Below, in pieces: positions 47,243 to 51,843 of a stretch of DNA of 51,843 nt. Position 1 is the first letter of the stretch; every line of letters begins with the position of its first letter. The translations under genes were made by a program, and so were the position numbers. The notes below the pieces were generated by a model. That model saw only the letters and a list, made by a program, of their open reading frames with translations, was not told the origin of the DNA and ran no database searches. Source of the stretch: UBA10161 sp038891035 (GTDB lineage Archaea; Micrarchaeota; Micrarchaeia; Anstonellales; Anstonellaceae); assembly GCA_038891035.1 (NCBI GenBank), contig JAWAEW010000007.1, positions 1 to 51,843 of the forward strand, given 5' to 3'.

Positions 47243-47814
47243 ATCCCAAGACCTTTTCTTATGTATTCTACTGCAAATGCTGCAAGGAGGATTCCCATCA
47301 CTCTGGAAAGTATTTCCAATCCTTTTTCACCAAAAGCTGATTGCAAAAACTCGGAAAAATAAAGGATAAGAAAACTTGCGCTGCAAGTTGCAACAAGAGC
47401 AAAAACTACGGGAAGCAGGCCCACAGAATTCGAAAGCAGAAGTGAAGTAAGGATTACTCCTGGCCCTGCAAGCATTGGGACGCCAATTACAACCGCCTCA
47501 ACAGGAGTGTTTTGCCTTTTGCCAAAATCGATTCCTAGCGCAAAAGAAATTGCAATCAGAAGCATAAGAAGCCCGCCTGCTATTTGAAAAGACTCCAACC
47601 TTATTTGCATCAAATCCAGTATGAATGGACCAATGAGAAGAAATGAAAGCGAAACGCAGGCTGCAACCAATGCGGCAATCATGGCCGCCTCCTGCCTTTT
47701 GTGTTTGCTGAACTTCCTTGTAAGAGCAAAAAAGACCGGCACAGAGGAAAACGGGTCCATTATGATGAAAAGTATTATGAAGGAATGCAAAAAATGGCTC
47801 AATTCAAGTTCCAT
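47239..47814 (-). CDS. MarC family integral membrane protein (second paralogue)
   Basis: The 191-residue protein has six hydrophobic segments and the MarC motifs: MDPFSSVPVFFALT near residue 19 (the N/D-P-x-S-x-x-P signature), FQIAGGLLMLLIAIS, and GVPMLAGPGVILTSLL. It is about the same length as the paralogue at 33455-34021 but clearly diverged. Function is unknown. Its start lies 52 bases from tRNA-Glu(UUC), which is divergent. Confidence 0.85.
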   Translation of the reverse strand: MELELSHFLHSFIILFIIMDPFSSVPVFFALTRKFSKHKRQEAAMIAALVAACVSLSFLLIGPFILDLMQIRLESFQIAGGLLMLLIAISFALGIDFGKRQNTPVEAVVIGVPMLAGPGVILTSLLLSNSVGLLPVVFALVATCSASFLILYFSEFLQSAFGEKGLEILSRVMGILLAAFAVEYIRKGLGI

Positions 47815-47865
47815 GCAACCAATTGAGAGACAGGATTTTTAACTTATTGCCAAAACAAAAAAACA

Positions 47866-47955
47866 GCTCCCATCGTTCAGCCCGGTCAAGGACGCTGGCC
47901 TTTCAACACTGCTGGAAGAAAGCCGGTAACACGGGTTCAAATCCCGTTGGGAGCA
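47866..47955 (+). tRNA. tRNA-Glu(UUC) with a 15-nt intron
   Basis: Acceptor strands GCTCCCA/TGGGAGC pair with discriminator A and no CCA. The D-arm is GTTC-AGCCCGGTCAA-GGAC and the T-arm ACGGG-TTCAAAT-CCCGT. The anticodon stem CTGGC/GCCGG encloses 22 bases. Removing 15 (47906-47920) after position 37 leaves loop CTTTCAA with anticodon UUC. This is the canonical 37/38 intron site. A T-rich run directly after the gene probably terminates transcription. Confidence 0.88.
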
Positions 47956-48030
47956 TTTTTTCTCTTTTTTTGGTGAGTTTAGTTTCATTTTGTGTATTAT
48001 TTCATCTTTAGTAAAGAAGCACAAACTTGC
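47956..48030 (+). terminator. T-rich region between tRNA-Glu and the CRISPR array
   Basis: TTTTTTCTCTTTTTTT directly follows the tRNA and is a likely polymerase III-like/archaeal termination tract. The rest, up to the first repeat, is AT-rich with no gene. It is the leader-distal side of the array. Confidence 0.5.
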
Positions 48031-49687
48031 ATTTCAATACCACAATGGTTAATTCGAGACGCTAACCAATAGGTTAGGAGGGAAGTGTATGGAAAATTTC
48101 AATACCACAATGGTTAATTCGAGACGCGTAGAGGCCGTTTGGGCGGAGGTAAGATAAGAATTTCAATACCACAATGGTTAATTCGAGACAACAACAGCGA
48201 CAAGAAAACTGGCGCACACAACGATTTCAATACCACAATGGTTAATTCGAGACTCCATGATGCCCTGCAGTTGTTATGTTGTTGTTTCATTTCAATACCA
48301 CAATGGTTAATTCGAGACCTACCGCCTCAGCAAAATAGTTGTTGGGATTCAATAATTTCAATACCACAATGGTTAATTCGAGACCGCGTATATGGTATTA
48401 AACAGCATCGGCGTGCATATTTCAATACCACAATGGTTAATTCGAGACTCTGTTCAAAGCCAAGCAGTCTCAAACTTCCTATGATTTCAATACCACAATG
48501 GTTAATTCGAGACCGGGGGGATATCACAGGCATCAGAGAAAGACGAGACATTTCAATACCACAATGGTTAATTCGAGACGTGAAGATGGGAGATGCAAAC
48601 TACAGCCTGATGGATTTCAATACCACAATGGTTAATTCGAGACCCGTTTCTTTCATACTGGTTCGCCCAGAACGAACATTTCAATACCACAATGGTTAAT
48701 TCGAGACATATTGACAATACAACAGAGCTTACATTCGACGTATTTCAATACCACAATGGTTAATTCGAGACTGGAAACACGAAAAATGTTTCGTCATGGG
48801 TATTCGTATTTCAATACCACAATGGTTAATTCGAGACATGAAGACATAGACTCTGGCAAGCTACTCATTTGATTTCAATACCACAATGGTTAATTCGAGA
48901 CAAAGACGGTCGAGAGACTGTTGTCTTCGATATGTAATTTCAATACCACAATGGTTAATTCGAGACGAGTTGGGGAAGCCTGATATTTCGTTTGCATGGC
49001 CTATTTCAATACCACAATGGTTAATTCGAGACCAGAATACGAACGTCGATGGGGACTTGACCGCATGTTATTTCAATACCACAATGGTTAATTCGAGACG
49101 AAATCTAATTCATATGCGCCTGCTTTTGCTTCTTATTTCAATACCACAATGGTTAATTCGAGACTTTTGGGATGGGAAGAGCGACATTAAGGTGTTCCTC
49201 ATTTCAATACCACAATGGTTAATTCGAGACATGAAACTATCTGGTGGAATAGAGGCCATAATAGAATTTCAATACCACAATGGTTAATTCGAGACCCGAG
49301 TGTCTCCCTTGTTGTCCTCAGTGAATTCAAATTTCAATACCACAATGGTTAATTCGAGACATGATATGATTAAGCGAAAATGCAACTGCTGACACATTTC
49401 AATACCACAATGGTTAATTCGAGACAGTGGGGGGGTAGCAAGGTGTACCGAAAGCTACACATTTCAATACCACAATGGTTAATTCGAGACTAGAATAGTT
49501 ATTTTGCAGTTCTGTTCCAATAAAGATTTCAATACCACAATGGTTAATTCGAGACCTGATTCACCCTGAGCAAAAAATTCGTTCGTTATTAATTTCAATA
49601 CCACAATGGTTAATTCGAGACCTGTCCAGAAGAGACAATATTCCCGCACCCAGAAATATTTCAATACCACAATGGTTAATTCGAGAC
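48031..49687 (-). CRISPR. CRISPR array, 26 repeats of 30 bp and 25 spacers
   Basis: A 30-bp repeat occurs 26 times, starting at 48031, 48096, 48160 and so on to 49658-49687. On the plus strand it begins ATTTCAATACCACAATGG and ends TTAATTCGAGAC. All copies appear identical on reading. Spacers are 34-37 bases and all different. Read on the minus strand, the repeat ends in ATTGAAAT, matching the ATTGAAA crRNA 5'-handle tail common in type I-A/I-B and III repeats. I therefore infer transcription on the minus strand, from the leader next to cas2. The absence of a decayed terminal repeat suggests the array is recent or actively maintained. Confidence 0.97.
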
Positions 49688-49826
49688 CCCCAGAGATCTA
49701 GTCAAACAAAAATTTTACTAAACATGATTTATCAGATAGGCTTTTAAATAAGGATAATATTTTTCAGCTGATTAGAACAAAAATCTCTTCGAAGGTAGAA
49801 AAACGAGAAGATCCGCTAAGTTAGAT
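49688..49826 (-). promoter_or_regulatory. Putative CRISPR leader
   Basis: The 139 bases between the cas2 stop and the first (leader-proximal) repeat are AT-rich and gene-free. On the minus strand CTTATTTAAAAGCC (about 49753 to 49740) is a TATA-like box roughly 55 bases ahead of the first repeat, a sensible place for the pre-crRNA promoter. Leader assignment rests on repeat orientation and cas position. Confidence 0.65.
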
Positions 49827-50093
49827 TCAGATAATATTGCTCGTGCTTCGCTTTTCAAATCCAAGAATTTCTTTTGATATGTACTTAGGATTAAAAGAAT
49901 CAAAACAAAAAATAATAACAGAATCCGTCCCCTCTATCAATTCTTGCAACTTGCTTTTTAGCTCGACAAGGTTTGCTTCACAAATCCCTCCTTCAAAAAC
50001 ACTGTTTTGGATGTGGATGAGGTATTGACGACAAAGTTTTAGTGCTTTTCCAACACGTTTTTCCTCAATATCATAGACTAAAATTACATACAT
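49827..50093 (-). CDS. cas2: CRISPR-associated endonuclease Cas2
   Basis: The 88-residue ferredoxin-fold protein begins MYVILVYDIEEKRVGKALKLCRQYL, with the conserved Asp at residue 8. It contains the QNSVFEGGI strand and a TDSVIIFCFDS segment, all typical of Cas2. Cas2 bridges two Cas1 dimers in the spacer-integration complex. ATG 50093 is preceded by a GGTGA Shine-Dalgarno and follows the cas1 stop by seven bases. Upstream in-frame codons belong to the cas1 end and are excluded. Confidence 0.93.
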   Translation of the reverse strand: MYVILVYDIEEKRVGKALKLCRQYLIHIQNSVFEGGICEANLVELKSKLQELIEGTDSVIIFCFDSFNPKYISKEILGFEKRSTSNII

Positions 50094-50100
50094 ATGAAAT

Positions 50101-51069
50101 TCACCAATAAATTCTAAATGACTGATAAGTTTTCTCTTCAAGAAGATGTTTTACAAGTTTATAACATTCTATTCTTATTAGATGACGGTATGAGACGCTT
50201 CTTTTGAGAGTAGGATGTTTAATTGTTTGTTTGAGCTTCTCATCATAAGTTTGAATGAATTTCTTGCGCCCAGCATCATTTAGGAAACAATAGTCGGTCT
50301 CTACCCGAAAGTCATCGGTAGAAAACATATTTTTATTTATCATTGTAAAAATTACGCGGTCGACTATGAGAGGCTTAAAAATATCTGCCAAATCCAAATT
50401 CAAAGAATAGCGACGTTCAAAAGGTTCATGAACAAAGCTTATTCTTGGATCAAGTGGCGTTCTGAAAATCTGGCTCAATACTGTATTGTATAAAAGCGAA
50501 TTGCCAAAACTTATTAGAGCATTAATTCGATTTGATGGTGGATCGAATTCCCGGATATTGAAGTTGAAATATTCATTCTTGAGAATTGTATTGAATTTTG
50601 AATAGTATTCTTCTCGCGCATTTCCTTCAAGACCCATCAAACTTTCAATTGAGGAGGCATAGGCACATTTTTCTATAATTGAGTCTATTCGTGCAGATTC
50701 TATACCATATTGCATCAATGTTTTTCTGATGTTGTGGATAGCGGCTTCGACCATCTGACGCGCAATTTGAAGCCGAAGTAATGGGGAATGATAGTGAAGA
50801 ACTTGATTTACAATTACTTTTCCACTTGGATATTCCTCTCTAGGTGAAAAACAACCTACAAAACTACCATAGTAATTGTAGAAATATACAGGAATGTGGT
50901 TTTTGGAAAGAAATTGAAGCAATCTTGTGCTGAGTTGCATTTCATTAAGAATGTGAATTGACGAAACCTCTTTTACCGGTATTCTGATAGAATCTTTTTC
51001 GGTTTCAAAAAGAAGTGTATTTTCATTCTGTTTCAAGCAACCACTTTTAGTAATGTAAATATCTCGCAT
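50101..51069 (-). CDS. cas1: CRISPR-associated integrase Cas1, type I-B-like
   Basis: The 322-residue protein starts MRDIYITKSGCLKQNENTL with the N-terminal beta domain. It has the metal-binding Glu in MGLEGNAREEYY, and the downstream His and Asp in FVHEPFERRYSLNLDLADIFKP. These are the catalytic Cas1 residues that integrate new spacers. The overall layout is like type I-B Cas1. ATG 51069 overlaps the cas4 stop (TAATG), so translation is coupled. Confidence 0.94.
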   Translation of the reverse strand: MRDIYITKSGCLKQNENTLLFETEKDSIRIPVKEVSSIHILNEMQLSTRLLQFLSKNHIPVYFYNYYGSFVGCFSPREEYPSGKVIVNQVLHYHSPLLRLQIARQMVEAAIHNIRKTLMQYGIESARIDSIIEKCAYASSIESLMGLEGNAREEYYSKFNTILKNEYFNFNIREFDPPSNRINALISFGNSLLYNTVLSQIFRTPLDPRISFVHEPFERRYSLNLDLADIFKPLIVDRVIFTMINKNMFSTDDFRVETDYCFLNDAGRKKFIQTYDEKLKQTIKHPTLKRSVSYRHLIRIECYKLVKHLLEEKTYQSFRIYW

Positions 51070-51572
51070 TAATCCACCCAACAATATTCGAAAAGTGAAC
51101 AGTTGATGCACTGGCTTCTCTTTTGTTTTCTATCTGGAATTTTAGTTGTAGAACATATATCATTTGACATATCGCGCAAGTATTTTTCATAAGTTTCGTC
51201 TGGAAAAAAAATGATCTTTGACTCTCTCTTTTCTATAGATCTAACTATTGCATATTTGATTTTTTTACCATAAAAATTCAAACGTTTTAAGTAGAGATAC
51301 GCTTGCACCTCAGATGAGAGACTAATTTCACGTTTCTTGAATTCGATAATTTTACCTCCCTCCCAATCAATAAAATCCACTTTGACTGGTTCTTCTTTCA
51401 CATTGCTTCTTTTCTGATGCAAAACTCTGCCAAGCTGAAGAAGGCGATGCCTGCGATTGTAGATTCCATTAAGATTCAGAAAAAATTGTCTGTGGCAAAA
51501 GAAATAGCTCTCTACTAAGTGAATTCGGCTTTCAAGAATCCTTTCAAGTGTTTCGGGCGTGATTTTTTCCAT
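51069..51572 (-). CDS. cas4: CRISPR-associated exonuclease Cas4
   Basis: The 167-residue RecB-like nuclease has an N-terminal Cys (SYFFCHRQFF) and a C-terminal cysteine set (QCINCSLFEYCW) that together would hold a 4Fe-4S cluster. A PD-(D/E)xK nuclease core lies between (KVDFIDW ... IIEFKKREI) with QAYLY. Cas4 trims and selects prespacers with the correct PAM and length. The operon order cas4-cas1-cas2 is typical of type I-B. Confidence 0.92.
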   Translation of the reverse strand: MEKITPETLERILESRIHLVESYFFCHRQFFLNLNGIYNRRHRLLQLGRVLHQKRSNVKEEPVKVDFIDWEGGKIIEFKKREISLSSEVQAYLYLKRLNFYGKKIKYAIVRSIEKRESKIIFFPDETYEKYLRDMSNDICSTTKIPDRKQKRSQCINCSLFEYCWVD

Positions 51573-51578
51573 AATTAT

Positions 51579-51843
51579 CTAAAAAATGATTGCGTCTTCG
51601 CTTTTATCTTCGCTTTCATTAAGTTCATTAATAAGTAAACCTTTTTCACGAGAGTATATCTTATTTATTTGCTCTTCCTTGATTTTCAATAAAGTTATTT
51701 GCTCTTCCTTGGGTTTCAATAAAGTTGTGAATTGATCTCTGAAGAAAATATCCTCAACGTACGCGTTAAGTTTATCTTTTTTATTCAAACATAACGATAT
51801 CGTAAATTGATTCAGAATTGTAGCAATCTTTTTTAACTCGACA
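51579..51843 (-). CDS. C-terminal end of a cas gene, probably cas3 (partial)
   Basis: An open frame enters from the right edge and ends at 51579, giving at least 87 C-terminal residues and a TTG at 51788 that is not a real start. The visible part is Lys/Glu/Ile-rich, with FRDQFTTLLKPKEEQ, a near-duplicate IKEEQIN, and IYSREKGLLINEL near the end. A closing tyrosine-x-x-x-x-G-L-L segment directly upstream of cas4 is where type I-B loci have cas3, whose C-termini often end with Y-x-x-E-x-G-L. The helicase motifs lie outside the window, so this is inference. Confidence 0.5.
   Translation of the reverse strand, partial: VELKKIATILNQFTISLCLNKKDKLNAYVEDIFFRDQFTTLLKPKEEQITLLKIKEEQINKIYSREKGLLINELNESEDKSEDAIIF

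Noticed and set aside
48139..48699. Long open frame with repeated FNTTMVNSR and ISIPQWLIRD peptides
   Set aside because: It is a translation of the CRISPR repeats and spacers, not a gene. Similar frames on both strands through 48100-49670 have the same cause.

Overview
The window is a gene-dense stretch of an archaeal chromosome. Archaeal markers include an AglB oligosaccharyltransferase, archaeal GlyRS, RadA, aIF5A, aIF6, ribosomal proteins S19e, S24e, S27ae, L18a, L31e and L39e, prefoldin alpha, the RNase P subunit Rpp21/Rnp4, two PurP-family proteins, Kae1, and tRNAs with introns and no encoded CCA. Short genes, stripped-down families (a Nop5 without its N-terminal domain, a 58-residue L18a) and a cysteine-rich protein of a type I recall from CPR/DPANN genomes suggest a DPANN-like lineage (Diapherotrites/Micrarchaeota type). 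That placement is inference; no rRNA gene is present.

Layout. 1-8.3 kb: a truncated aglB on the minus strand, divergent from an overlapping plus-strand operon (geranylgeranyl-reductase family, PHP phosphoesterase, cis-prenyltransferase, DUF192, and a Tad/FlaI-type ATPase with its membrane platform). 8.4-15.3 kb: a TRAM protein, pyrEF, glyS, a short Nop5, metallophosphoesterase, GNAT, and a flavodoxin-reductase-like protein behind a dus gene. 15.4-22.3 kb: purine block (PurS-PurL fusion, PurQ, PurP, PurP paralogue) containing tRNA-Pro and tRNA-Glu(CUC), each beside one copy of a ~128-bp repeat. 22.4-33.5 kb: radA, a phosphoribosyltransferase, mevalonate diphosphate decarboxylase, Nudix, a HAD fusion, cobalamin adenosyltransferase, AmmeMemoRadiSam radical SAM enzyme, purD, threonine dehydrogenase-like, DUF350, purM. 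33.5-45.5 kb: information-processing clusters on the minus strand (aIF5A-S24e-S27ae-CPBP-Kae1-MarC and S19e-PDCD5-...-L39e-L31e-aIF6-L18a-prefoldin-FtsY), with pheT and the cysteine-rich gene on the plus strand between them, and rnp4 and an intron-bearing tRNA at the far end. 45.5-48 kb: membrane proteins (unknown, DUF63, MarC) and tRNA-Glu(UUC). 48-51.8 kb: a 26-repeat CRISPR array with leader, cas2, cas1, cas4 and the end of a probable cas3, read as type I-B.

Together the genes supply much of de novo purine synthesis (PurD, PurSL, PurQ, PurM, PurP), the last steps of UMP synthesis (PyrE, PyrF), isoprenoid and dolichol-type lipid steps serving N-glycosylation, and a conserved translation/SRP core.

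Two features stand out at window scale. Ten of eleven convergent gene pairs overlap at their 3' ends, six of them by exactly four bases with interleaved stop codons. All four tRNA genes found contain extra internal sequence.
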